Source: Gymnogyps californianus | Taxonomy: Eukaryota > Chordata > Aves > Accipitriformes > Cathartidae | Length of the DNA: 64,000 nt | Direction: 5' to 3' | Assembly (NCBI RefSeq): GCF_018139145.2 | Contig: NC_059477.1 | Location: 34,265,502 to 34,329,501 of the forward strand | Shown here: positions 12,801 through 27,800 of the stretch, in pieces | Position numbering within the stretch: position 1 is the first letter of the stretch | Layout: each line of letters opens with the position of its first letter | Position numbers and translations under genes: made by a program | Notes under the pieces: generated by a model | What the model was told of the DNA's origin: nothing | Databases searched by the model: none | What the model saw: the letters and a program-made list of their open reading frames with translations, nothing else

Positions 12801-15800
12801 AATTACTCTTGCTTTGAAAATTTCAATTACAGTCTCTAACTGTTGTTCCCCATGGTTTGGTTGGGTTTTTTTAATTATTAGCAGACTTACAATGAGTCTT
12901 TTACTCCAACCAGCAATACTTGCATTTCCAGTGAGATCTGTTTTCTGTTTTACAAGCTAGCTCCCCTTGTAAATGGGTATTATTGTTTTGTTTGTGCACC
13001 TGTATAACTCTTTAAATTGAGAGAGAATGCAAACCCATGTAAGAAAGCAAATTCCAAATGTGTGTTGTATCAAGTAGCACTTGAAATTCATTGAGCTTCT
13101 GCTTATTTTCAATGTTCAGAATAATTGTCCTAATTTTTCAAGTTTCAAGTGTGTCCATTTTCTACCTGCTTTGTCTTTAAATAGCACTAAAGATCCTGTA
13201 TCCAAGTGGCTGATACCAACCTTGTCACTGAAGAGACAGAAAGTAATCACAATGCTCTTATGAGACACCAGTACCTAGAATTTGTAGCGTCATTTCAAAA
13301 ACTACAGAAAATATTTTATTAACAGTGATGAAGGGATCCCTTTGATTGCTGAGGAACAGAAGTGGTTTCAAGGCTTGGTTTTTATGTTCTAATAATTTGG
13401 TTTTTTAAGTTTATTCTGTTTCATTAATGCATTTATTTGGGAGAACTTGTCTGAAAAGAAGGAATGCAATCTACTTTCAGTCAGCAGTTACCTAGTAAAT
13501 GTCAGGTCCATTCAAGTGGCTTGTCCAAAGTCCCATGGTTCTCGGTTGGGTTTCCTTTACCTATCTACCTGCGTGTTTTCTGAAATTGCTTTTTAGAGCT
13601 CAAAGAGAATGACATGGCAAAGATGAAGCAGATACATGTATGCCAGATTAGGTGTTTCTTTACTGGTTGAAGCCAGTGAGTTGGTTTTCACTTGCCCGGT
13701 ATGTTAGGGCTGTTACCTTAAAATTCATAGATCGTGGTCTTGGAATCAGATATGCATGTGTCTACTTCTGCAGCGAAGGGAATAGTTCCATATTCAGGGT
13801 CCAAGAATGAAACAGATAATGGAAAGCAAGGAAAACAAGTTACAGTCTTAAAAGTTTGATAGTATTTTGCGCCATTCAGCTAGCCTGTCTAAATATCTCT
13901 GAATAGATCTCCTGCCTTTGAGCATGCTGGCTGCTTTCCCCAGTTTGGATCTCTCTGCAGGGTTGATAAAGGTATATTCTGTCTTCACCTCTGGATCACA
14001 GATCTCTAGTTTTTGGGTGTATCTTCATGGTAGATAAAGTTTTGACATTTGTTCATCACTGCTCAGCATATCATTAGACAAACACCTCTTCCTTAAAATA
14101 TGAGCTCTGTCAGGATTATATCTTCTACAGCTGGCACCTGATCTTCTTAACAGAAGATTAGTTCATGAGATCTCTTAAGGCATCAAGGCATGAGTGCAGT
14201 CCAGAAGAACACACAGAGTGAGTTTTCAGGGGAGAAAGTGCACAAGTTTCCCTGTCTATCCATAGGAACTGGAAGAAGGCGGCTGTTAGATGAAGGCTCT
14301 TCTGCAGGTCACCTTTAAATCATTATGCATTGGAATTGGAAGAGAAATCCACTTTCCTAAAAGAGGACCAGCAAGTGTGAAAGATTAGTGTGTCGTCTGA
14401 ATTCATTATTATAACTCTGGTCTAAGGACCTACCTTTCTCTTCTCAAGGGGACAACACAGTGAGATTTATGGTCACTATCAGGCTGAAAGGTTAGAAAAG
14501 GGAATATTAAATATCAGTAATGGTTATTGGAATAAGAACTGCTGCTGAAAGGTGTCTGTCTAGTGAATTGAGATTATCTTGCAGTGGTTTTGTTCAACTA
14601 TTCAATTATCTGATGCCAAGACTAATGTTTATGGTATGATGCCTACACTTTATATATAGCACAGGTAAAATACAGAATGCCATCATAAAAGCTATAATTA
14701 CTTTTATGATTTACAATGCTTTTCTGTAGGTGTGAAAGTACGTTTTATGGGAGACTCTTGATCGTAAAAAGTCTTATCATGTGACAGTCAAAACTGTAGC
14801 AAGATCTAATAGCTGGAAACAAAGATGACAGAAATTGAAATTAGAAATGAAGTGAAAATTGCAAAGGGTAACTGACAAATTCAGGAGAAGCTTGCCAAGG
14901 AATACTGTCTACTTTCACTTGTTTGAAATCTCTACTTTGGGATTACATGTCTTTGAAAAAGATTGAAAGCTATTTCGGCAATGTTATGGTGCAGGAATTG
15001 CTTGTTGAAAAGAATAGTTTGTGTTGTACAAAAAGTCAGATCAAGCAAAAAATAGTCTTCCTTTTTTATTTTCTTTTTGAATCTTTGAAGCTTCTTGCAT
15101 TGAATCTTTTGTCCCATGTCAGTAGATTTTCTGAAGTTAAACGTGTATGTGGAAAGCCCAAGCTTTGATTTCAATTTTTGTTTTTGTAATGTATTTGTTC
15201 TAAGCATTCTGAGCCTGGCCCTCAGAGGATTCAAAATACGTGAATTTAAAACAGACCAGAAGAGAGGGGGGTGTTCCTTTTTGATGGTGATTATTTGGTG
15301 GTGACGATGAAGTCTTTCTCTGCTGTGATGAGGGCTGGATTTCATTTCAGAAAAAGGAGAAGAGAAAATGTCATCCAATTGATTGAGGGGGACACTTTTC
15401 AAAAAATACCAATTGGGAGTAAAAAAATCTTTGAGATCACAGGTTCTTGGTTAGTTGTTTTCAGTATCCTTGCTAGCAGGATAGCACTAAATGCTAGACT
15501 TCAATTAACTTCAAAATCTTTATTCCAGCAACAGAAATGTTGCATTACAGACTCACCGCACCCTAATCTTTCACCAAACAAACAGCAAAAATAATTCCAG
15601 TCAAAGTAAATGTTATCTTGATTCCAATTTCTAATTTGGGGAAAGCTGAGGATCTCATGATTAATTTTTGTTTGGTTTGGGTTTTGGTTTGGTTTTGTTT
15701 GTGCTTGAGGTACAATAACTTTTCTAATGTTGTTATATAGACTTTTATAGTGGCGTAGCTGATCTATATGGAAGGAGGAAGAGAAAAGGTACTTTAATAT

Positions 15801-18800
15801 AGGCCATATTTACAGTGCTATAACAGTTGTGTCTATGTTAACAGGGTAGCGGCTCTGTCCTTCTGTTTCCATTTTGTTTTTAAACTGAAAGTAGCTCTAT
15901 CAGCACAAAGTAATACTTGTGAATCCTTGTTTTATTTGATGGGCTGTTGTCCAGCTATAGGATCACATTGGGGTAGATTGAATGATTTTAGTACCAAACT
16001 TCTTAAGATTTTTTGTTCCTTCAATTGCAATAAAATCTGCTTTAATTCCATTGTAACCTGTGATCATTGAGTAGATAATAATTACATTTAATTATCTAAG
16101 AAGAGATTAAAAATAGAATTAACTTGCAAAGGAGGTAACATTTCTAGACACTGGCATTATCAGCTAAATCACAGGGCCTTTTTTTTAATAGATTTTGATT
16201 GTGTTATTTTTGACTCTTCTTTCAAACGTGATGGAGGAGATGGTTGAAGAAATCATGTTTGTTGTTAAACACCCATTTATAATTTTTTTTTTTTAAACCT
16301 GGAAACACAGGTCCAATAGCAAATTGTTTGGTTTGCTTGCATGCACAGCTTTTGCTTTACTTATTAAACTGTCTTTATCTCAGCCCACGAGTTTCCTTAC
16401 TCTTACCCTTCTGATTCTTTCCCCCATCCGACCGGGGGGGAGTGAGCAAGCAGCTGTGTGGTGCTTAGTTGCCGGCTGGGGTTAAACCACGACAAGAAGT
16501 AAATTCAGTAAGATTTTTATCACGTAATTCCAAAAAGAGAAAGTGAAGGATGTTTATTTGGGTAAGTATATTGAGTTGGAAAGCAAACAGTGATAAATAT
16601 CACTCTAGATAACAATTCATCATTTATTTTAGAAAAGCCTTTTACAAGCTCTGAATTCGTTCACTGTCTTACAGGAGGTTTACAAACCCCAGAGAAAATA
16701 CAAACGTCAGAAGGGAGCTGAAGAACTGCTAGATGAGGAATCAAAGGTTCATGCTACGCTTCTGGAATATGGCAGGTGAAAGGCTTCATTTAATTGTCTG
16801 TGTGTTTTGTATTGTGTGTATTTAGAAGCATTCCGTATAAAATTTGAGTTGTGGGTTTTTTTTCCTACTATTTGAGAATCAAACTGTTTCAGATTTACTC
16901 CTGTTTGGTTTCAGATTTTGTTTGCTTACCCTGTAAATTCTCTGGGGACTGGACAGTCCTCATACTTGTGAACGATGTTTTGTACAATGGGAGCCCAAGT
17001 TCTGACTTTATGCTGCTAGTAGGGTGTGTTTATTTAACATACTTGTTCTTTGCTTCATAAAAAATTGCTTAAATTGTTGATGCTTCTAGGTAGTGTCTGT
17101 CAATCAATATTGCCTCTTTGCAAGCAATCCCCAGAAAGTGGGGAAAAAAGGAGCTAAAGTTGTTATTACTTCTTTTTGTAGCTCTAATGTGGTTGCTACG
17201 TCAGGAGGCTGAATCATGGTTTAGTGCTTTGTCATCTTACTTTCTGCAAACTTCCATATAGAGACAAAGTTACCAAGGTTTGCACTTATCCATTACCTTT
17301 GGAAGTCCATCTGGTTTACTGAGAGCTCTCCAAACATATAGAAGTAATGTCACAGAGTTTCTGTTTCTGGTTTCTACTTCCAGTTTTCTTTTCATAGTTT
17401 AGTGATACGGACAGCTTGTCTGCTGTCTGAGCTCTTAATACTTACTGAGTGCAAATGACATTTGAATTCATTTTTGTATCTGCTGTGGCTGCTTCTCCCC
17501 CAAAGCCATAGATTTTTTTTTTTTTACTTTTTTTTTTTTTGTTCTCACTATTTTGAGTACCTTCCTTTTACCCTTTTCGTGCATTTCTCTTGACACACAG
17601 TTGAAATCAGCAAGTGTCCTGCTTGCAGATTGCTTATAATCTTCCCCTTTCATTCATGGTGGTATTTTGTGAGGGCAGCGTGGACAAATTAACATCTGTC
17701 AGCTTATTTTCCATTAGTGGGGTGAAATCCTCTGTGTGTTCCTAATGGAATGAAACTACTGGGAGACATATGGGTGTCCTGTTACTCAGCAGAGCTCTTC
17801 TGACATTGCATAAACTTTATATACAAATGGTTAACTGTAGAACTTTTCCCTTCCTTCTACCACCAGTGGAGTTCAGTGCAGTTATCTGAAGTATAGCAAG
17901 GTGATTTGAAAGCCTAAGATGACTGGCTGCTCTGATGAGCTTAATCTGTTCAAAACAGAGAACTACAAGGAAATACAGTGCCTCTTCTATATATGTTTAT
18001 ATATATATGTTTATATATGTTAAACAGCTAATTTTGTTAACACAGTTAGCATTCACAAATTCTGTGGGCTGTAGTCTTGAATGAGTCCTATTATTTCTCT
18101 AATGCTAGTAAGGAGTTAGGCTTGATTTGCCTCATCCATTTTAGAGTCCAATTCCTCCCTCCCCAATGAAAACTGAATTTGCAAGTTGGTGACAGTGTCA
18201 GGGATTATTCTACTTGGCGTGTGGATTTCTTCCCTGACTCTTCAGCGGAAGACATGCATGCTGAAATTTTTAGATTTAGATCAGGTCATTGATACCTCAT
18301 CAGTGATCACAATAAGAATCCAAATAGCTGGTATGGAAAAACGAAGTCCTGGTGTACTCCTGTCTATTTATAGTTTCTTGTACTGTTTCAGTGTCATTGC
18401 TACATATTGGTGTCAACAGACATCTCCTAATAAACAAAAAGAGTATAAAATATTTTATGCAGTTTAAGGGAATTTCTGTGTATGATTTTTCTAGGGTAAT
18501 GTTTTTAAAAAAAAAAAAAGGGCAAAACTTGAAATCACTATACAGCTTGAAAATTGAAATAAATAGAAGATGTTTTCTATAGATCCTCACAAATTGTTTT
18601 AGGTACTGTGGAACAGTTGAGACCTAAGTAAAGCTCATTTCTGCTGGAAAAACAGGTAAAGCTTTAATATAAAAAAAAAAATGAAAATGGATGACAGAGA
18701 AAGTTTAAGTACACAGAGAGGAAATAAGAACAGAAAAGTAGGAGGCGTTGAAGATAAGGGAACTGCTCTTCTGTTGTATAGTGTGCATCAGTAGATAGAT

Positions 18801-21800
18801 ATGAGGAGTGATAGATATGAGGGCAGTTATTTAAATTGGTGATATGAAGGAAGGGACAGTACTTACTAAAAGACAAATACAGTTAGCTATTTGATATGAA
18901 GAGCTTAACATGAATGGGATGGAAGTGGGAGAAAACTAGAATAGTTGCAGGATTTGAATGTGTTCTGGTAATGATTTCTTAATGAACTCTCAAAGCATAA
19001 AACTCTTGATCAGAAACCTGGTTTTGATATAGTGCAAAAATAAAGAGTATCTGAGAAAATGACAGTGGTGAGACACACAAATATCTGCTTCGTATGTTTT
19101 GGTAAAGAAAGAAACTCTTAAGGATGGTGATAGTATGTCTACTGTGAACCTAGTAATAAACTAACAAGAGTACAAGGACTCTGAGATACATACAGAAATC
19201 TGTGGGGGCAGTAGGGATTACTGTCCGCTCTTCAACACTGTTAGGGAAACTAGAACACTGCTGAAAAAGGCAAATAGTGAATTTTTGGTAGATTTAGGAA
19301 TAGAGTTGAATATTTTTAGAATTCAAATAGTTGAAGTGAACCTTTCATTCTTTTACTGCATGTAGATGGCAGTTGTAGAAAATCATGAGATATTTTTTTT
19401 TCCTCCTAAATGCCCCTTGGTTATCATAAAAATGGCTCCTTTCAGAGCACACTAATCATAAAAGTTAATTTTCTCAGTCCAACAAACAGTATAGGGTCTT
19501 GCAATGTCCCAATGCCAAATGCAGCATTATTCAGATACAGCCAGTGATAGTGCCATACTCTAAATTGGTTTTTGATCCTGTGGCCTCCAGCTTAGAGGTT
19601 ATCACAAATGAGCTTGAATGTTCTAGGCCAGAGTCTGGCTTGAGAGCGGAGTGATGCTAGTGAGCATCTTTCCACACAGTTGCATGGTCTGTTTTTAGCT
19701 AAGGGCTTTCATTGCCACATCTTTGCATATTATCAATCAGTTTTCAGCAAAGTACAAAGTCAGTTCCTATAACAGATGTGAAATGTTAAGCCTGGGAGGT
19801 GTTTGGGTTCTCTCTTGATATAACTGATGGTTAAGTTTTTGTTATTGCTGTTCTGGTGTGGTTCATTATTTGGATGCAATTATCTGTGTGAAAATAAAAT
19901 TGTGGTCCTACAAAAAGTGAGAACAGATATACGATAATGGCAATACTACTTACAAATGCTTCTATACTAGTACAACTTTATGCATATTCTGTGGAAGGGT
20001 AGTGCTCTGCCACATTCTTTGCACTGCTAAGCTTTAAAATGCAGAGAGAACTTAATGTTGGAGAACTCTTGAAAACTTGGAGTTATGCTATAGTAAAATA
20101 TAACTGAATTTACCCGTTAAGTACGAGTGTTGAATAAATGGAGAACTGGTGACAATTGATACTGCTGCTGAGGATCACTTTTAGCTTTTAGCCATAAAAG
20201 GCTTATAAATAGTCCTGCTTCTGCAGTAGTTAAGGAATTAAACAGTCGTAGCTGTAAGTTAGTCAATCAGGAACATCACTTCTTTTCATATCTGTGTACA
20301 TGCTGGGTTTAGTGCTTCGTAATACTGAAGACGACTGCTGGTCGTATCTAAAATTTCTTTCTATGTGTCGTTTCTTTAAGATAGTATTTCCAAAATAACA
20401 ACATAACTCAAATGTCAATTTTTCCTCTCCCTCAAAAAAACAGATGTGAAAAAGTTTGAGTATATATTTAAAGCTTTGAATGCCATGCTTCAGAAAGAAA
20501 TTGCAGATTCATCAAAGCACACAAGCATGAATGTTTTTTTGGGAGTAGAGATTGCACTGACAATTTCCTGAGGCCTTTCCAGAATTCAGTAGTATATAGC
20601 TAATAGCTCAGGATTAATTTCCAAATGAAGAGAGCGCATTGCTTTTTCCTTTCATGAGCTTTACATGACAATATTTTATGAACAGTGTAGATCTGCAAAT
20701 CATGATGGAAGCAGTAGATGGAGCTGAAATTATTCTGTAAATATGCTGCAGTACCTGCTTATTTAGTTTGTTTGAAGCATTCCAAAACTAACTCGAACGT
20801 GGCTGTTGGTTTTGTTAAACAATTCACTTTTTAGTGCATTTCTTCTGTTGAAAAGTGATAGAAACTTCATGTATTTGTGCAAGTTGTAAATAACAATGTA
20901 TTTCTTTCATGTTACTATTGTTCTTTTAGGAGATACGGATTTAGCAGACAAGCAGGAAAAACAGAACAGGTAAAAAATATACTAATTTTAAATACTCAAA
21001 TTGTGGGAAGAGTTGCATCGGTTTTGTTGAAGTGTTGGTTACTGTAAGATCTTAAAGGAATACAACAGAATAAACAGCTATAACTTCTATTATTACTGTC
21101 TCTTAAAAATGGCTAACTGGAACTAAAAATCTGCATGCCATGAAAGGTACAATTGATTACTGTCTCCTTTTTTAAAGGATTTCCTTCATCTGTACTCAAA
21201 GATGACATTTTGCAAACGTTTTTTGCTTAGAAGAAAGGGGGTTTGGGTGTTTTGTTTTGTTTTTAATGCGAGGTAATAATATATTCTGTCTGTTTAATGA
21301 GTATCTTTTAACTAAGTGTTCCATGATGTGCTCATTAAAGAGTTTTTCCTTTTCTTTTTAAAGAACCATTCAGCTTGGTAAGTTTTGTAGGCATTTATTA
21401 CATAACAGGTTATTTAATGTGATAGAGAAACATGATACCATGCCATGAATAAATCATAGTGCTTCTGGAAAAGTAGCATCCTTGCTGTGCTTTTGATGAT
21501 TATGGAATCATAAAATGTCCTTGTCAGAGTATTTGCAGTTTTATTATTTCAGCGCAGACATTACTTTGGCTACAAGTTTTTATTACAGACAGAGATAATG
21601 AAGAAATGCATTAAGCATGTCATGAACCCAGCAATACATTGAGTATATTAAGGTTGCCCTTCTTCATTATGTCAATATTCCACATACAAATTTAGCATTT
21701 AAATTTTATAAATGGAGATGTTTCCCAATCTAGGCATACCTCTTTTTCCCTCAAAGTAACTGCCAGACTGCAGTCATGTTTATAGAGTTCATTTTGTTTC

Positions 21801-24800
21801 TTCAAAAATATTACTGACTTCGGAATATTGTATCTTAGAGGGTCATCGTGTTTGTTGTGTGAATTGAGTCTCCAGTAAGGCAGAAGTGGAAGATTAAATA
21901 GTCAGGTTAGTGGTGCAATAGGGTGACCTAGAAATTGAGTCTGTCTGTCACCAGTTCTCATTAGTTTAGTGGTACTTCTGACTGAACTAGGCTATTTTAC
22001 ACTTTTTTATGTTGTATGTTTGTTATACCAATATTAAGTTAGAAAAACGATTTATGTAAAAAAAATTTCAGCATTCTCCTACACAGCAGACATCATATTC
22101 TGGGGTAGCTAGTTGTCTTGTGAGGTTGGTAGTTCTCAGAAGGCTTTGGAATAAGGGATCTTTGCCCCAGATGTGTCCATAGCAAGCCAGAGACACTGTC
22201 TTGAACGGGTGGAATACTTGTGAAATCAGTGAGAGTTACGCTTCAGTTGTCATGAATTGGAGTTTGAGGATGTTCCGGTAGCTGAAATGTATTCATAAAA
22301 ACAGAACAGCTATACTCGAATTTTCTCCTTGCTGTCTTTCTTAATACTTTAGAATACTGGAACTAGATACAGTATTTTCTGAATTTTTCTTTAAAAGGCT
22401 GAAGATAAAAAAAATGCGCTACCTCCAGGGCTTGCAGCAGCAGGAAAAGCTGAGCTTTGTGATGAAGATGACCTTCAGGCTGCTGAAGAGGTGTGCCACA
22501 TACATAGTAGGCATGGATGTTACTAACTTGGGGGGAGGGCAGCAGTTACCACTGCCCAGTCCTTCTCTGCAAGAAGGAAAATTTCCATGCTTAGCTGAAG
22601 TAAGAGTTGCTTCCCACAGGAGAATATGGAACCTGAAATTGATGCACAAAATTAAATGTCTGTTGATGTTTAATACCAAAAAATTCAACTTTTGTTTTGG
22701 AATCTGAGCATTTTTAAAAGGTCAGTTTTCAATTGACAGTGGGAGCTGAATACTCTGAGTGAACCTGTACTGTTATAAGGAATTTTCCTTAAATTTGGTA
22801 ACTTCACCCACCTCTTCTTTAACTTTCATAGATTTACTGTCCCATTATATGCATTAAAATACACGTTATATGATAGTAATTGTATACATGTGTCCCTGTC
22901 ACTAGGCAGAAGTAAGTTAAATAATGAAAGATAAATTGTTATGTGTAATTCCTCACATTTTGCCCTAGCTTCGCATTAAAACTCTGATGACTGGAATGGC
23001 TGCAATGGCAACAGAAGAGGTAAGCAGCATTTAAAACTGATACAGCTTTGTTTAAATTATGGTTGATTATGGCAATTATTCCTAAAATGAGGTTAATGGT
23101 GAGTCTGAAGTCTTGAAATGACTGCGTTTAAATTTTCATGAAGGGAGTGCAAGAAAAGATGGTTGAATTAGGAAGACAGTAATTTTTGAGGCTGATGACT
23201 TAATCATTTGCCTTGAAATGATAAAAGCAATATAAATAAGTGCCTCTTTCAAATGCTTTCTACAAGGAGAATTTCAGGGGAAAGACATCACAGTGCAGCT
23301 ACCCAAGAAGCAGTATGATCTTACTTTATTCATCTTGTGAAGATATCCAGAGGAGTAATCATTTTACTGGGGAGAGTGGAGGAAAATTGTATGCGTTTCA
23401 AGGTGTTTTGCAAAGCACTGATAAATATTTATAAACAACACCATTAGTCTGAGGCCCTGAAAATACTGGATATGTATCTTGTTTTCTTAATTGGTTATAA
23501 TTAGTGATATAATGGAAGTTGTAGGTTGTTGTCATTTTGAAAATTGTTACATTTTGGTTTCTGGGTGAGAGGACTGGGAAGAAATTTGATTGTTAAACAT
23601 TGTTTCTGTTTATGCTGAAATCACAGAAGAAAAGGTAGTAGTAATTAGTCTAGTCTCAAAGTTGATTGACATGCTTTCTACGGAAATCCACTGCAGAATT
23701 CAGTTCTGCTCGAAGGTTGTTTTTGTACATGCATCCAATTTGAAAGGTGTATTCTTTCACACATCTGCATTGTTATAGTTTGGCTCAAAATGTGGTCTAA
23801 TAGTGAGTTTTATTACCGCGCATGCAAAATTCAGTATACAGAATACAATTAGAAGTTAAGTTTTTGAAAATCTGAATTCAAATTTGCTAAAAGGTTGTAG
23901 GTGAGAAATTTCCATCAGTGAGGTTTTTTTGGGGGTGCAATGTTTCTTGGTCTTTTTTTATGATTAGAGATTTTTACCCAGTGTAAAGGTTTTGTACATT
24001 TCTGTTAAATTAGAGCTTGGGGAAATTGCCATGTAAAAAGCACAGGCAGTTCTAAAACTCCAAACGTTTTCTTGACACAATTGCAGGGCAAATTGACAGC
24101 AAGCACAGTTGGCCAGATTGTTGGACTCCAGTCAGATGAGATCAAGCAAATAGTGTCAGAATACGCTGAAAAGGTAAGTGTGTTACCTGATTGTGTTTTA
24201 CCACGTCATGTTTGATAGCTTGTTAATTTAGGCCTTAAGCTTCCAACTTAATTGCCATGATTGTCTTGAAACAACACTGTTTCATATATGCTGTGGATAG
24301 CAGCACAGTCAGGATTCAGAAAAGCATTTTAATGAGACTTAAACATGGACAAGCTTTTGGTGTGATAGTACATATTCCCAAATTGCATTCATGAGTAGTT
24401 TGGGTTTAAGCCCCTGCTTAAACGTTTTCATGAATAAAGAAGGGCCTGAGTTGATACCTAAACTCTTAATGCATTTTAAAATGTTCGGTATTAAGCACAG
24501 AAATACAGTTCTGTGGGCCTGCTCAGAGAAAAATCTAGGCCTCCTCCACTCAGATTTTCAGACAGTGGGATCTTACGTGTACTGGGCTCCAATTCTCAGT
24601 CATGCTCTGGATCTCTAGTTCTGAATGTAGTATCATCAAAACCAAACCTTTGTTGCTTTTAGAAGTCAAGGCAATTAAATGTGCCTATTAGCTCCATTTA
24701 TTGTGTTCAACTGTGATTGTTTTTACAGTAATGTGAAAAGAAAATCTGGCTCTTCAAGCAATTAATACATACAATACATCACTGCCAGATAGGAGTTACA

Positions 24801-27800
24801 GGTCGCTCTTATTTGTCCAATAGTCTTCTCATATTTCTTCCTTTTTGTTGACACATATGAGGTATGGAGCTTTCCCATTTGGGAGATAAACCCTATAACT
24901 CAACAGAGTCTATAGCAAATTCTTGGCCTTTCTTTATTATAAAGGATTGGAAGAACAGAAGCCCAAGGGTCATATTTCAATGTTACATTTCTTCTGTTCT
25001 GAGAGAAGGCAGCAGGACCTTGAGTATTATAGTAGAACAATGATTAATACTCTGGAAGGTAAGAACTGATTCAAGTCAAACCAAAAATATATTGCTTTTC
25101 AAATCTATTGGATGTGACCCAAAAAAATTTCTGTGTGTGCATGCATGCACCAGGAAATGAGAATTAAGGATGTTATCAAACAGTGTATTGAAGCATCAGC
25201 AATGTTTGGATATAGTTCTAATAGTTTTAACCCCTTGTAACTGTACATAGTCTGAAGAACACAGCAGTGCTTATTTGTCTACCAGAATCTTAATAGAATC
25301 CACAGGCCCGGTGAAGATAGCTGGCAAACAAAATTCTAGATCTGATGTTGCCATGTGCCAGGACCTTTCTTACAAGATGGCATTTTTGCGGAAGACCAAT
25401 GCATAGAGTTTTCTGCATTTGCTCTTCCTTTTTGCTGCTGTGTTAACTGGAAGGAAGATTCTAGTGTCATTCCTCACTTTCTAAAAATCCTGGCAGAAAA
25501 TTATTAACATGGCTTTTATCTGTCTATTCATCACCAGCTTTATAAGGCCAATTATTCAAAGTAGCTTTCATTTTACTGTGTTAGAAGGATTCTTCCTCTG
25601 AGAATTTACAAGTATAGTCATATGTAACAAGTGATTTTGCGAGGAGTAGAATAGCAGGAAAAGCTTGTTCCCTGGTAAAATGAGAGAATGGCTAAAACTA
25701 GAGAAGTGCTGTCTCAAAACTACCTCCTTCAAAAATGCCTGAAGGAGAATCCTCTTCAGCAGTTTTAAATGCTGTTTGCAAGTTGCTTATATCTTGAAAA
25801 GTTGACTCAGAATATTTTTGGACTTCTAGAATCCTATATCAGAGATTACTATGCAACCTACACAGTCAGTTGAAGTAGCATACAATAAGCGTTTCAACCA
25901 TTTACTATGGTTAGGGGTTGTCGTTCAAGGAAGACACTAAATTGGATATTTTTATATTTTTTGGTTTGAGGAAACCCTCAAAATAAAGTGAGATGCAGTG
26001 ATTTTTATCTTTGGGTTTCGTGAGTCTCGGGAAAGTGTCAAGGAAAAATGATGGCAAATTACATTGAAATGACTGCTAAAGATCTATGTGGAACTTGACT
26101 GAAAACAGATATGAACTGTTACAGGGCTGGAGACTGTTTTTTGGTTTTTTTTTTTTTTCCCAGTGGGCTTCAGACAGTGGACTTCAAATTGAGGCAACTA
26201 TGATGGAGTTAATCACAGGTCTAAGCCTCTGAAGTCTATTTGCTAGTAGGAGATGGCTGAACATGAAGAGAGAAACAAAATTCTTTACTGCTACAAAGTT
26301 TGTAATTTTGTACAGAGACTCCTTTTGTTTGTTTGTTTGTTTTAAGAATATGAAGTTCTGTAGAGTAATGATTGAATTCTCTTTCTTTAATTATTGGAAA
26401 ATTTATAGCACTAATGTGTGTGAGAGAATCTAATTACAAAGAATAATATTAATTGCATATATTTCCTTTCTCCTTCCCATTTAAAACTTTTACATATGAA
26501 CAGTGGGAGGCAGGCTCTTAAAGTCTAGAATTAGCCATTTGTTTTGGCTAGCAGTTTTTGAGCGGCCATAGATTAGTGATCCTCATGCATAATTAATACG
26601 GCCTTTTAACTTAAATTCTGTTATAGAAAATGAGGCTACTAACACTTCTTGTTTAACTTGTTTATTTGAATTGGCTAAATCTTCTTAGGGCAGTTGAGCA
26701 GTTCAGGGAAGAGAGAAGAATGCAGAAGTGAGTCTATGCCTGTCAGCGATGGGGTTAATGTGTGTTAACAGAAAAGTTGAAGGATGTATCCACGTATCCC
26801 TTTTTGTCACGTGTAATTGAAGTTCTTGTTTTGAGGTAGGGTAGCAAACTGGTAAACAGTCAGACACACTAGTGCTCAGATACAGCTTTCTTAAATTATG
26901 TTCAAAAGGCAGCTGCTGTTTCAGTCTAGTAAGAGACCAGGTAACAACGGTAGTGTCAAAAGCAAAGTAGCTTCTGTAATTCGTGCTTTCTTCTATGCTG
27001 AAAGATGCATTTTTCTCCATAAATTGGAACCCAATTCCTCAGTAACTTTAAAGCTGTAGTGTTGTTGCAGAGCAGATCCTTAGCCCACTTTGCACGAGGC
27101 TTAACCCTTGCTTTTTCATTTGCAGACCAGAAGGATTTTTCTGCAGAAACCTCTGTATTATAGTGGTGGTTATTTCCCATTTTCAAAAAGCAAGCTTTAA
27201 CAGTCCGCTTCTTGAGACATGACCTTTTCTTTCTGCCAAAGCTCTACTGTATGGATTTTCACTGTTTTTGCAAGATCAGTCTCAGACTGGTTTAGCTCAT
27301 GTTTGTTTCTCTTGCAGTTCCAGTTTTCTTAATTTGCATGTTATGCATATTAGATAGACTAATCATATGGTGAGAAGGATGGGGTCTTAGAATGCATGAC
27401 GTGATGAGGGAATGTGATTTGGCTAAATAATGAGAGGAATAAGTAAATCTGAGTGTGTATTTGTTGAATAGTTCAGTGTTACAGGTGTTGCTTAGAGGCA
27501 TTTTTCCTTTCCTAACAAATGGAAAGTACATACGTGAATCGTTGGGTTAAGATGTCAGAATTGGTCTTTTCTTGCTGTGGATGTAAAAGTATAACAAACC
27601 ATTAAGCTGCTCTTCAATATGAATAACAAAGAAAATGGAGAAGAGGAAGACAGGTTTTGCCTCGTATTTTCATTTAAAATTAAGCTGTTAATGAAGACCT
27701 GCTTACCCATCTGCCTGGAGTGGATACCAGGAGCAAATACGAGTGAGGAGTATTTCATACTTCTTGTAACATTTTTGCTGATTATACATTGTAGTCGTTG

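Noticed and set aside
14932..15402. 156-codon minus-strand open frame in intron 6
   Set aside because: No recognisable domain, AT-rich composition like the intron, and overlapping frames on the other strand; most likely chance.
21498..21520. Sequence resembling a reversed CR1 tail (GGAATCATAAAATGTCC)
   Set aside because: The match ends after about 15 bases and does not continue into CR1 sequence.
22414..22707. 97-codon frame and its antisense partner across exon 9
   Set aside because: They are shadows of exon 9, which reads [12 protein letters not shown] in another frame with AG/GT borders.
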